Origin: Mercenaria mercenaria
Taxonomy: Eukaryota; Mollusca; Bivalvia; Venerida; Veneridae
Direction of reading: 5' to 3'
NCBI RefSeq assembly: GCF_021730395.1
Contig: NC_069366.1
Location: 86,974,501 to 87,038,500 of the forward strand
Length of the DNA: 64,000 nt
Under the pieces are notes generated by a model that was given only the letters and a program-made list of their open reading frames with translations, was not told where the DNA came from and ran no database searches. Position numbers and translations under genes: made by a program. Below, one piece after another: positions 55,601 through 64,000 of this stretch. Each line of letters starts with the position of its first letter. The stretch's first letter is position 1.

Positions 55601-58278
55601 TGCCCATCAATGCACTATCATGAAAAATGATCTTTAACGTCTAAGTGTGACCTGGACCTTTGAGCTACGGACCTGGGTCTTGCGCGCGACACGTCGTCTT
55701 ACTGTGGTACACATTCATGCCAAGTTATTTGAAAATCCATCCATCGATGACAAAGATATGGACCAGACACGCCCATCAATGCACTGTCCTTTAACATCTA
55801 AGTGTGACCTTGACCTTTGAGCTATGGACCTGGGTCTTGCGCACTGCACGTCGTCTTACTGTGGTACACATTCATGCCAAGTTATTTGAAAATCCATCAA
55901 TCGATGACAAAGATATGGACCGGACACGCCCATCAATGAACTATCCTTTAACGTCTAAGTGTGACCTTGACCTTTGAGCTATGGACCTGGGTCTTGCGCA
56001 ATGCATGTCGTCTTACTGTGGTACACATTCATGCCAAGTTATTTGAAAATCCATCCATCGATGACAAAGATATGGACCGGACACGCACATCAATGCACTA
56101 TCCTTTAACGTCTAAGTGTGACCTTGACCTTTGAGCTACGGACCTGGGTCTTGCGCACTGCAAGTCGTCTTACTGTGGTACACATTCATGCCAAGTTATT
56201 TGAAAATCCATCCATCGATGACAAAGATATGGACCGGACACGAAAATTGCGGACAGACCGACAGACGGTTCAAAAACTATATGCCTCCCTTTGGGGGCAT
56301 AAAAATCCTGTTGAACTTTTCAAGTTGAGTACTTCTATTGATGTTTTAAATACATTAACATTATTTAGATCACACAGTATCCTTACATCTTTGTAAGGGT
56401 AGGAAAAGAAAAAGAGTCCCTTCCAAATAATATTCCAGGCAGTAACCTGCACCAGGACAGAATCACTGACCTACTCTAGCTAGCTTCTGTTTTCAAATTG
56501 GCATTTAAAATCCCAAGTGAATAAAAGTCCATGTCCTTTACCACTTGGTGGTGGAGGCAACTCAACTTAAATGTTTATATATCATGTATCAAAAGTACAT
56601 CTCACTCACCAGTAAAATGGCTGGGGTTACACAACACCAACATATCCTAATGAACAGTGGTGGAGGCTGTCCTATCATTAACTGAACATCTTTACAAAAC
56701 CTTCCAGCACCTAAGAAGGAAAAAAATGTACAATTTACATCATAATTATATTAAACTTTAACAAGATCAATAATTCTTTACATTCCTACATGTACTTCAA
56801 GAAAACTGGGAAACTTGATTTATTAGATCTTGAACCATAATTATACATTGCGATTACATTTTAAGTTCAATCACAAATTGGAGGACTCTTCAAATGTTTG
56901 AGAGGCAGGTTTGGAGCAGTCCTAGAATACTACCTTGTCACTGGTCAATATCTATTCTATCTTGCAAACCAATCCCTATTTCAAATAAATTTGTTGGGTT
57001 AACATCGCACCGACACTATTATAGGTCATATGGCAACTTTCCTGCTTTGATGGTGGAGGAAGACCCCAGGTGCCCCTCCATGCATTATTTCATCACGAGC
57101 GGGCATCTTGGTAGAACCACCGACCTTCCGTAAGCCAGCTGGGTGGTTTCCTCACATGAAGAATTCAATGCCCTGAGAGAGGCTATTTCAAATAAAAATC
57201 ATTAATATTCTTTGGGGAGAAATTGCTGTTATGATCAAAAGCATGAAAAATTATTGTGGACTAAATTAAACAATTTCACATTTTAGCCTAAAAAACCTGA
57301 TTTTACACTACCATACTAAATCTTCAGCAGGCCATAAACATATTTATAACTAATTTCTTCCCATAAAATAATCCATTTTGTGATTAATAGAACTGAAAGT
57401 ATTTACAAAATTTTGTCTACCTACCGTACACCCAACCTATGAGAAAACACTCTAAAAATGAAATTATCAGGACACAGAATGCTGCAAAATACCAGTCCAC
57501 CAGTTGATATAGGTATATACCGCACTGCAAAATAATATACAGGCAATGATTAAAATAGACTGTTCAGTAAACAGGCCATGTTAAACTTCAGCAACAAAAA
57601 CATACATGTATGTGGGAGCCAGACAAAGCCCTTCTTGCTAGTTTTGATGGCAGTGGACAATATACAGCTTTAAATTTTAACAGGTAGGACAAAACCACTC
57701 CCACTGGTATTTCAAGTCCTGCTGAAATTTCAAGGCAGACAAAACCCCTCCTGTCTAAATTTTAAGGCAAACAAAATCCCATCTATTGTGCTGTAAAAAT
57801 GCTCATAAAATACAAAATATATTATAACAAATGTCAATATTCTCTTTATATAGTAGTTATTTTTTGTTTTACAAATGACAAAAGAACCTGTTTAAATATT
57901 CAATATAGTCTACAAGGCCACTCAAAATTAATAAAAAAAAGCAAATTCGATGAATTGGTATCCCGCGCCGAAAGGGTTTGTGGTGAGAATTGGCAAAAAA
58001 ATATGAATGCTTTTTTTTTGGTTTTTGGTTTGGGTGGGGGGCAGCAGGGGTGACCGGGTGAGGGTACAAAACATCACATGTTGATTATAAATATTGATGG
58101 AAAATCAAAAATGAAAAAAAAAAAAAAAAAAATGGATGGGGTGGGGGGATGCATGAGCGGGGTGGTGGGCATGACTCAGCGGGGTGGAGGAGTGGGGCGG
58201 GAAAACAGTACAACTTTGCATGTTGATAAATATTCATGGAAGGTCTGCAAAATAAATAATAAAAAGGAATGAATTTGT

Positions 58279-58332
<54 letters not shown>

Positions 58333-61300
58333 GTGGACCAAGGCAAGGTGGTGACCAGGTATAGGTAAACAACTTCACATTTTTATAAATTCTACCAGCT
58401 TGTTACTGAGAAATGGCTGCGGACAAACATTTTTCATTAAATCAAGGCCAATAACTCTAAAGGACATTGACTAATAAAAAAAAAATACTTGCCGGGCATC
58501 ATTGCAGTATGTTGGTTCATCTTTATTTCAAGTTTCATGAAATTCTACCTGCTAGTTACTGAGAAATAGCTGCAGACAGACATTTTTGGGCATTTTTCAT
58601 TAAATCAAGGGCAATAACTCTAAGGGAAATTGACCAATCCAAAAAAAAACTTGACAGGCATCATCGCAGTATGTTGGTTCATGTTTATTTTAAGTGTTAT
58701 GAAATTCTACCTGCTAGTTACTGAGAAATGGCTGCGGACGGACGGATGCACGGACAACGCCATTTCAATACCCCCCTCCCGATTTCATAGGCGGGGGATA
58801 ATTAAGTATTACTTACGTTCATTTTATGTTTTAACATCAAATTCACCACAATTCAGCTTGGTATCACCTATAGTGTCCCTCAAGGGTCTATTTTAGGTAC
58901 CCTCTTTATTTTTCATTTATGTTAATGATATGTCAGCTGTTGTTAGAAACAAGCTCTTATTGTATTATTCTAGTATTTTGGTCAAAGGTAGAAATATATC
59001 TCACATAGTATGTATGCTTCCAGGGAACTAGTACTTGTCAGTGAATGGTTGGTTGACAATAAGCTTTTCCTGTACCTTGGAGGACTGGATAAATACTCTT
59101 TGGTTCTAAACCTAAACTAAGGTCACAGTCAAGCTTTAATAGTTCTTGTAATGGCCAGAGCATTCAGTCAACCACTTCAGTCACACATCTGGATGCAACT
59201 CTGCACCAAACATTCTCATGTGAGTCAGTGGCTTGGTCAGACATTAAGAAGGCTAACAACAGATTATTGTTTCTGTAAAGAAAAAGTCAGTTTTTGACCA
59301 TGCACTCCAGAACACTTTTAGTCATGTCCCTCATTCAGTGTCATTATGACTAGGCTTGCTCCTTTCGGTACCTAAGTCTGACTCAGAATTTGAAACAGAC
59401 TACTCAGAGTAAACTTACTGATTTTGTTCAGAACCTGTACAGCAGGTCTCACTGTGCCACAGATCACATTAAATACTTTAACTGGTTAAAAGTCGCAAAA
59501 AGAGTAGACTAGATTTTAACATCAAAGCAGGTACTGCTACAGACTATCTGGGAGAGCATTTCAATCCACTAACTGTAGTTCATAATCATTTATTTTTTCT
59601 TCAGTTAAAACGGTTGCTATGCACTTCCCAAAGTAAACACTTTTGGCAAGGTCATTCTTTATACAGGTGTATACCTGGCCAGCAATAAGAAAAAGCAAAA
59701 AACCTTGGTCAGTTTAAGACTGCCATCAAAACCTATTTGCCAAAATAACTACCTACCCATATACCCATCAACATACATGTTTCAATTCAAAGTATAAATC
59801 TGTTATAATATAATAATATATAATAATAATTGTATGCATTGCCTGTGATGAGACTTTAATATAGATGACAACATGAACATTATAATTAAAATGTGTGTGT
59901 AAAAGAAAATCAGTTGTTTTGATATACAGTCGACATTGTATTAAGAGACCACCCAAGGGACTGCTTAGAAGTGGTCTCTTAATGGAATGGTCTCTTAATG
60001 AATTTCAGTCAGATGAAAAGGAAAGTTATTTTTAACTGTTAATGTAACTGTATTTATTATGAACATACATGTATGGTTTCAAAATCTGTTTTAACATCGT
60101 AAACATTTTTCCAAGTCCAAAAACCATGAAAATTATGGCTAGATTGTTTGTCAGTTTGACTGATACAAAGTTTAATTGCATGCAGTCACGTGCAAAACGC
60201 ACTCGCTAATTAAACAGACGAAGAAATGCCCGGTAGAATTTTGGTATCCGGTCGCTAAATAGATACTTTTGTCGAATATTTTACCTGTTGGGACTACATT
60301 AATGTGGTCGCTAGTCGCTTAATAGAAAAGTCGTTTAATGGAATGAATTTATATACTGCAAACATTCGGGAGGGATTTTGACTGGTTGTTTAATACAAAA
60401 ATCGATTAAAAGAGGTGGTCGCAAGTACGATGTCGACTGTATCATTTCAACTCCATGTATAATTGTATGTGTTGCATGTGATGCCGCTTTAATACAGGTT
60501 AAAATATAAACTATATAATTAAAATGTATGTAAAAGCATTAGTCATTTCGATATATTTCACTTCTTCACACAACATTTTAATAGCCATAATTACAATGAA
60601 AGATGAAACCAACCATGTAACAAGTAAAAATGTAAAAATGTTCTTCTCTTTTTGTTTCTTGTGAGAAAAAATAGTATTTACAACAGCAAATCATACTATG
60701 TGGTTACATCCAATTTTACGGTCTCATAACATTTGAAAATTGCAGTGTAGGAGTTCTTTTTCCCACAAGGAAATTTAGATGGGAGATGTTTTGTTTGCTT
60801 TGACATTTCAACAGGAGTTTTGTCCACCCTGAAAATTTAATAGGAGAGGTTTTGTCCAAACTGAAAAACAGCGTGAGGTAGGAAGGGGTTTTGTCTGCTT
60901 CATCAAAAGACAGCAGGAAGGGGTCCCAGAGAGGTTTTATCCAACTCTGTTTTATTGCGTTTAAAGTCTGACTAATAGTAAAGGCTACATGGTACATCGT
61001 AGAAACATGGTACATTTCAAGTATATCTGATTCCTACATATGACTCTCCCAGCTTTTAACCCGTACCCTGATAAATTTCTATAATGAACTTGTCCATCTT
61101 TTAATCTGGACTGTACCATTAACTGTTTAAAGGGGCGCTTACCAGAAAGATACTGACTGAAGGGCAAACAGTGCAGGTCATGATCAGACTGCATGGATGT
61201 GCAGACTGACCAACATCTGCAGTGGTCGCAAAGGCAGAATCAATCGTGCCCAGCTTGATAAGGGTTAATATACAACATTATTACATGACTCTTGATATAG

Positions 61301-62033
61301 ATTGTGTATCCATAGTTACTGCTATTGACACTTAAGTTTATAGTTCAACACAGGGTTGCTTGGCTAAAGAAATGAAGCCTGTGAAAAATGTATTTATGAT
61401 ACCATGTAATAAAACACTTATTGAATAACTTTCCAGTGATTTGTCAAAACTTTGTAGTAAGATAAAACACCCCTAATTACATTTAAGCCATATAACTAAA
61501 GTTCATATTCTGCATTAAGGTTTTATTTTTACGGGACTGTGTTGATAGAACATGGCTTCTTCCACTATTTTTTTTTGTTGTTTGACAGCAACAATAGATT
61601 TAATGTAACACTAAAAGTAACATGATGTTGTTTATCTAACATTTGAGCCACACCATGAGAAAACCAACATAGTGCATTTGCGACCAGCATGGATCCAGAC
61701 CAGCCTGCACATCCACGCAGTCTGGTCATGATTCATGCTGTTCCCTTTCAAAGCCAATTAGAGAAACCGTTAGTGAACAGCATGGATCCTGACCACACTG
61801 CGCAGATGTGCAGGCTGGTCTGGATCCATGCTGGTCGCAAATGCACTATGTTGGTTTTCTCATGGTGCAGCTCATTTCAAAATTCAAATTAACACAAATC
61901 TTACATTAGTAGTGTATGGTAAATCCAACAGCAGCAGAATAATGCAGAAACATCCAGTGACTAATACTTTACGATTTCTTAGCTTCGGGAATGTATCCAG
62001 AAATCCACTTGACAGAGTTTCAAAGACGCCAAA
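52544..62033 (-). CDS. SLC6-family sodium-coupled solute transporter, C-terminal five exons (partial)
   Basis: Exons on the - strand are 62033-61905, 57524-57425, 56710-56610, 54381-54214 and 52690-52544, with GT-AG introns and matching phases (0, 1, 0, 0). They give 214 residues from about TM8 to the C-terminus. The order F-x-x-x-E...F-P-K-L-R, GIYLYQLVDWYFAAF, ECFLIGWVYGAGRFCKDVQL, MIGQPPPLFIRICWCCVTPA and YEPPAYDGYEYPVFAKVCGN is that of neurotransmitter:sodium symporters (glycine, GABA, taurine and related substrates). The Na+ and substrate sites in TM1 and TM6 lie outside the window, so the substrate cannot be assigned. All visible exons are intact. Confidence 0.93.
52988..53580 (+). mobile_element. 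HINE-like element E11
   Basis: Begins ACGAGCTGTCGGAGGACAGC (5' hairpin GCTGTC...GACAGC), then GCTCAGCTATTCA. Three ~140-165-bp units follow (GAAAAAGGGGCATAATTTTG, GTTTCAATCCATTCCCATTA, GTACTGAGATACC). The 3' end CCTATTCTTTGAATAGTCAAGC folds on itself, and TGAATAG...AAGC echoes the 5' GCTCAGCTATTCA in inverse. It lies in the last SLC6 intron. The (GACG)n tract is reduced to GACGCCGATGCAGATGCCGACG. Confidence 0.7.
53775..54017 (-). mobile_element. tRNA-headed SINE (family S), copy 2
   Basis: On the - strand the head reads ACCTCTGTGGCTGAGTGATT and AAGGTTGCTGACTC, a Leu/Ser-tRNA-like 5' half with box A. The body has TTATAGGTCATATAGCC and GATGATGGAGAAAGACCCAA on the + strand. Same orientation as the SLC6 gene, within its last intron. 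Confidence 0.75.
54214..54381 (-). CDS. SLC6 exon (TM11-TM12)
   Basis: Acceptor atactag, donor gtaggt, 56 codons in phase 0. It encodes VTFLVMCYQYEPPAYDGYEY, then PVFAKVCGNILAFVPVIPLP, then IVMIYQIWHAEGSIKQ. The Y-P motif and following helix match TM12. Its first ~50 bp recur as decayed copies in the upstream intron. Confidence 0.93.
54390..54474 (-). repeat. Partial copy of the 54214-54381 SLC6 exon (acceptor retained)
   Basis: In gene orientation this reads the tatactag acceptor, then GTGACATTCCTGGTGATGTG and TTACCAGTATGGACCGCTAG, copying the first ~50 bp of the downstream exon, then diverges and runs into an in-frame TAA. A duplicated exon fragment with an intact AG but no evident donor. 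Confidence 0.85.
54475..54987. mobile_element. Tc1/mariner-like MITE M4, copy 1 (513 bp)
   Basis: Termini CAGTCGACAT...ATGTCGACTG between TA dinucleotides (54473-54474, 54988-54989). Inside, runs such as TATTAAACGAC and CCATTAAGAGACCAC are arranged as subterminal repeats. No ORF. An equally long inverted copy is at 59927-60439. Confidence 0.88.
54990..55165 (-). repeat. Two further decayed partial SLC6-exon copies
   Basis: Copies 3 (about 54990-55075) and 4 (about 55078-55165) continue the series on the other side of the MITE. In copy 3 the acceptor AG is lost (ctatg in place of ctag). Copy 4 is rearranged. Confidence 0.7.
55407..56304 (+). mobile_element. HINE-like element E12 (motif TGCCCCC)
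   Basis: Begins ACAAGAGCTGTCTCCGTAGG, motif ATGCCCCC near 55434-55441. Four to five units at exact 157-bp spacing (AAGTGTGACCTTGACCTTTG at 55643, 55800, 55957, 56114) contain GACCTGGGTCTTGCGC. GACAGACCGACAGACGG and a 3' hairpin ATGCCTCCC...GGGGGCAT (56281-56300) follow, the inverse of the 5' motif. Confidence 0.83.
56610..56710 (-). CDS. SLC6 exon (loop to TM11)
   Basis: Acceptor cttcttag, donor gtgagt. It encodes AGRFCKDVQLMIGQPPPLFI and RICWCCVTPAILL. G-x-x-R-F...D-V...M-I-G and W-x-x-x-T-P-A are conserved in SLC6. Confidence 0.94.
56985..57185 (-). mobile_element. SINE family S, copy 3 (tRNA head missing)
   Basis: The body is the best preserved of the four: TTATAGGTCATATGGC, GATGGTGGAGGAAGACCCCA and CCGTAAGCCAGCTGGGTGGT. 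The tRNA-like head expected on its right side is absent. Confidence 0.7.
57425..57524 (-). CDS. SLC6 exon (about TM10)
   Basis: Acceptor tttgcag, donor gtaggt. It encodes CGIYLYQLVDWYFAAFCVLI and ISFLECFLIGWVYG, with the family's G-x-Y-x-x-Q-L-x-D and W-V-Y-G motifs. Ends in phase 1. Confidence 0.94.
57600..57785. repeat. Degenerate minisatellite, left arm of an intronic inverted pair
   Basis: Repeats of AGACAAAACCCCTCC(TGT) and AAATTTTAAGGCA, in opposite orientation to the related array at 60735-60970. Both lie in the same SLC6 intron. Confidence 0.65.
57940..58805 (+). mobile_element. HINE-like element E13 (motif TATCCCGCGCC)
   Basis: A 5' motif TATCCCGCGCC (57959-57969) is answered by AGGCGGGGGATA at the 3' end (58789-58800) behind a hairpin starting CCCCCC. 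Three ~150-170-bp units (TACTGAGAAATGGCTGCGGA, ATTAAATCAAGGGCAATAAC) precede GGACGGACGGATGCACGGAC. The front half carries G-rich minisatellite and homopolymer DNA. The exact 5' end is uncertain. Confidence 0.6.
58276..58331. repeat. (GT)n followed by an uninterrupted run of 39 G
   Basis: GTGTGTGT... passes directly into G at 58293-58331. This is able to form G-quadruplexes on the + strand; the true length may be uncertain in sequencing. Confidence 0.9.
58845..59926 (+). mobile_element. LINE (jockey/CR1-like) 3' fragment, degenerate
   Basis: Starts at the RT motif-B region (VPQGSILGT-like), then YVNDMSAVV, WLVDNKL and downstream thumb and connection segments in shifting frames. An AT-rich 3' UTR follows from about 59760. 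A different family from the LINE at 1-1770. Its 3' UTR has a tandem duplicate that continues at 60455 beyond the inserted MITE. Confidence 0.75.
59927..60439. mobile_element. Tc1/mariner-like MITE M4, copy 2 (513 bp, inverted)
   Basis: Same length as copy 1 and the opposite orientation, between TA dinucleotides (59925-59926, 60440-60441). It is inserted at the junction of two ~95-bp tandem repeats in the LINE 3' UTR. Confidence 0.88.
60455..60556 (+). repeat. Second copy of the LINE 3'-UTR repeat
   Basis: TTGTATGTGTTGCATGTGATG...GCTTTAATACAG...AATTAAAATGTATGTAAAAG...GATATA parallels 59828-59926 on the other side of the MITE. Confidence 0.7.
60735..60970. repeat. Degenerate minisatellite, right arm of an intronic inverted pair
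   Basis: Repeats of GGAGAGGTTTTGTCCA and AGGAAGGGGTTTTGTCTGCT, the reverse-complement type of the array at 57600-57785. Confidence 0.65.
61056..61268 (-). mobile_element. TTAACCC-ended MITE M2, copy d
   Basis: Inverted relative to the other three copies. Ends TTAACCCGTACCCTGATAAA and ...CAGCTTGATAAGGGTTAA. Confidence 0.82.
61645..61873. mobile_element. Palindromic fold-back MITE M1, copy f
   Basis: Ends GAGCCACACCATGAGAAAAC and ...CTCATGGTGCAGCTC. It stops only 32 bp downstream of the donor of the 61905-62033 SLC6 exon. Confidence 0.88.
61905..62033 (-). CDS. SLC6 exon (about TM8-TM9)
   Basis: Acceptor tttcag, donor gtaaga, 43 codons, phase 0 at both ends. It encodes FGVFETLSSGFLDTFPKLRN, then RKVLVTGCFCIILLLLDL and PYTTN. 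It corresponds to the end of TM8, the cytoplasmic loop with F-P-K-L-R, and TM9. Confidence 0.92.
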
Positions 62034-62369
62034 CTGAAATACAAAGTTGAACCATAATTAAATTAAGTTTTAAGTTTACCCCTTTGTTCTATATATAACA
62101 ATATTACTGTCATGCTAAGAACAGTTTCATAGATCTACAATGTTTTTGTTTGAAACTACGAATGACCTATCCAGTGCTCTAGGCCTGAAACTCACAAGGA
62201 TGACCATAAGACTACCAATCTAGAAGTCACAAGTTTGATCCCCAGGTAAAGCAAATATTCTTCAATCATGACAATCTGACAGCAGACAATATAAATATAT
62301 ATATATAAAAAAATACCTTTCAACATGAATTTATGAAGGAAAGTTATGGATAACCTGCACTGAATAACA

Positions 62370-62640
62370 GTCTTTGTTGTTGGATTTATAAGTTATATCA
62401 GCACTGTATCCGTCATGCTGCAACTCTCCTGCTGGAGGGAGAACCCAGGTGCCACCATCAGCATTAACTCAAGCACAGGCAGTGAACTGGACAGAGTTGT
62501 CAATCTTTCATAAGCCAGCTTGATGGCTTCTCCACATCAACAATTCTAAATTCTTCACAGGGTTTTGAACCCCAGTAGTGAATGGCAAGTGACTCTGTCA
62601 GCAACCTTTACCAATTAGTCATGGAAAACCCTTGCACTGA
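62370..62640 (-). mobile_element. SINE family S, copy 4 (diverged)
   Basis: GGAGGGAGAACCCAGGTGCC, CATAAGCCAGCTTGATGGCT and TCAGCAACCTTTACCAATTA correspond to the same landmarks as in copies 1-3. Confidence 0.65.
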
Positions 62641-62754
62641 ACAAGACAGTACCAATACAAAATACAGGTAAAGTCTAATTCAACAGGCCATAGCTACATT
62701 ACTAAACTGGTGTTAAACCTAGACAAAGGGGTCACACATTAAACCAGAATCCAC

Positions 62755-63500
62755 CTAAAAACCGGAATACACCGAAATACACTTTGAATAACCGGAATAC
62801 ACCTGTATTTTTTAATTTAAATGTATTTTTAAAGTGTTTTTGATATAATTCAATCATATTTATCATAAATAATTAACATACCAAAGGAAAATAAAATACG
62901 TTCACGTAAAATGATTTTATACGAGATTGAAATTCGGCGACCGCGCCGGAAATTTCCATAACCGAAATACTACCGTATTTTATTAATAAATGGTATTTTG
63001 TAGTGTTTTTTTATTTCAGGAATCATTCGTGTTTAATATAAATAATAAGTTTACAAAAGGAAAATAAAATACTTAACACAAAACGATTTATACGAGATTG
63101 AAATTTGGCGACCGCTCGGGAAATTATCATAACCGAAATACACCCGTATTTCTTCAACAAATGGTATTTTTGAAGCGGTTTATGACTGAATTCAAACATA
63201 TTTATCATAAATAATTAATTTTCGAAAGGATATTAAAATACTTTTGCGCATTACGTCTTGTACACGATTGAAAATCAGCGTGCGCTCTGAAAATTTGCGC
63301 ATTCGTGAATGAATTTCCATGTCCTAAAATTCTGTAATATACACCCGTATTTCTTTAATCAATCGTATTTTTAGGGTTTATGACAGAATTAAATCATATC
63401 TAAAATGAATAATTACTTTTCAAAAGCAAATTAAAACGCGCAAAACGTTTTTATACGGGGTTGAAAATTTGTTGAGCGCACGGGAAATTTGCGCATACTT
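62755..63500. repeat. AT-rich ~170-bp satellite-like tandem repeat, four diverged units
   Basis: Each unit carries ATAACCG(A)AATAC(A)CCGTATTT (62790, 62959, 63129, about 63336) followed by TTTATCATAAATAATTA and TTATACGAGATTGAAA. The last unit is longer and more diverged. It lies in the SLC6 intron upstream of the TM8 exon. Confidence 0.85.
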
Positions 63501-64000
63501 GGATGAACCACAATCGCCATAATTTTGTTAGCTTTCAACTTAGGTAGGTAAATTTCTTTCAAGTTTCAATTTTTTAGTTCAAATTATTTCAAAATATCTT
63601 TTTATGCTAATATGATATTCCTTTATGACATATTTCAGGTAACAGAGGAATTATTTTACCGACATGAATGAAGAAATAATGATACTTATATAAATTCTGA
63701 GTTGTTAAAATCATCGTTTTTTGTCTCTCTCTTTCAGACCACTCTTTATTTACTGAACTTTAATAATAACCAATATGAAATATACTTTTAAATCTTATTG
63801 CTTATCATTCTGTTAAAAGTACCTTATAACTGTTAATAACGAACAGGCATGTTATTCGAGTGTCACCTGTCAATCAATAAGTTGAGCATGTTGAGTGGAC
63901 ACTGATTGCTATAGTAGTATCAAACAAAATATTTAAAGAAAGTTAAAGATGTTTTTACGGCTTTTCGTTGTCAAAATAATCTGCCGTCGAGTAAATATGC
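63501..64000. other. SLC6 intron, no feature seen
   Basis: AT-rich, non-coding. The preceding SLC6 exon is not found up to the window edge. Confidence 0.5.

Noticed and set aside
58085-58378. Proline-rich protein on the - strand
   Set aside because: Produced by the 39-nt G run and neighbouring G-rich DNA.
62170-62280. Another tRNA-headed SINE (AAGTTTGATCCCC resembles box B)
   Set aside because: No acceptable box A, no body shared with other copies and no target-site duplication.

Overview
This is eukaryotic, intron-rich, AT-rich DNA, most likely from a bivalve mollusc. Genes are split into short GT-AG exons separated by kilobases of intron, and roughly half of the window is dispersed repeats of kinds typical of bivalve genomes: LINEs, tRNA-derived SINEs, fold-back MITEs and minisatellite-bearing elements. 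I see no rRNA gene, no convincing functional tRNA gene, no operon and no CRISPR.

Three host genes can be assembled from splice sites and reading phase. (1) A complete omega-class glutathione S-transferase on the + strand, five coding exons from 1978 to 17156, 241 residues, catalytic Cys29 in [14 protein letters not shown] with a perfect 14-bp target-site duplication (5903-8618) sits in its third intron. (2) A complete four-exon gene on the - strand (22923 down to 19476) for a 343-residue type I membrane protein: signal peptide, one CUB domain, three LDL-receptor class A repeats, one membrane helix and a short Cys-rich tail. (3) The last five coding exons of an SLC6 sodium-coupled transporter on the - strand (62033 down to 52544, 214 residues, about TM8 to the C-terminus); its N-terminal half lies beyond the right edge. 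The first two genes converge and are separated only by three fold-back MITEs and a SINE head.

The stretch 24-52 kb has no recognisable host exon and is built mainly from one architectural class of mobile element, repeated about fourteen times in the window. These start ACAAGAG or similar, then a small 5' hairpin, then a short family-specific motif, then one to three minisatellite arrays (often 145- or 157-bp units), then a GACGGAC-type microsatellite, and end in a terminal hairpin that repeats the family motif in inverted form. The layout fits Helentron-associated elements (HINE/DINE-like). The 5' motif and 3' hairpin change together from family to family. Several are nested, and one nested pair allows the ends of the inserted element to be inferred.

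Other contents: LINE fragments at 1-1770, 2338-2520 and 58845-59926; a SINE with 13-bp target-site duplications (49785-49974); four copies of another tRNA-headed SINE; six copies of a palindromic MITE; four copies of a TTAACCC-ended MITE; TA-flanked Tc1/mariner- or pogo-type MITEs; a broken YR/DIRS-like retroelement fossil (about 51211-52018); a perfect 63-bp inverted repeat just upstream of the CUB-LDLa gene; and partial copies of an SLC6 exon within its own upstream intron.
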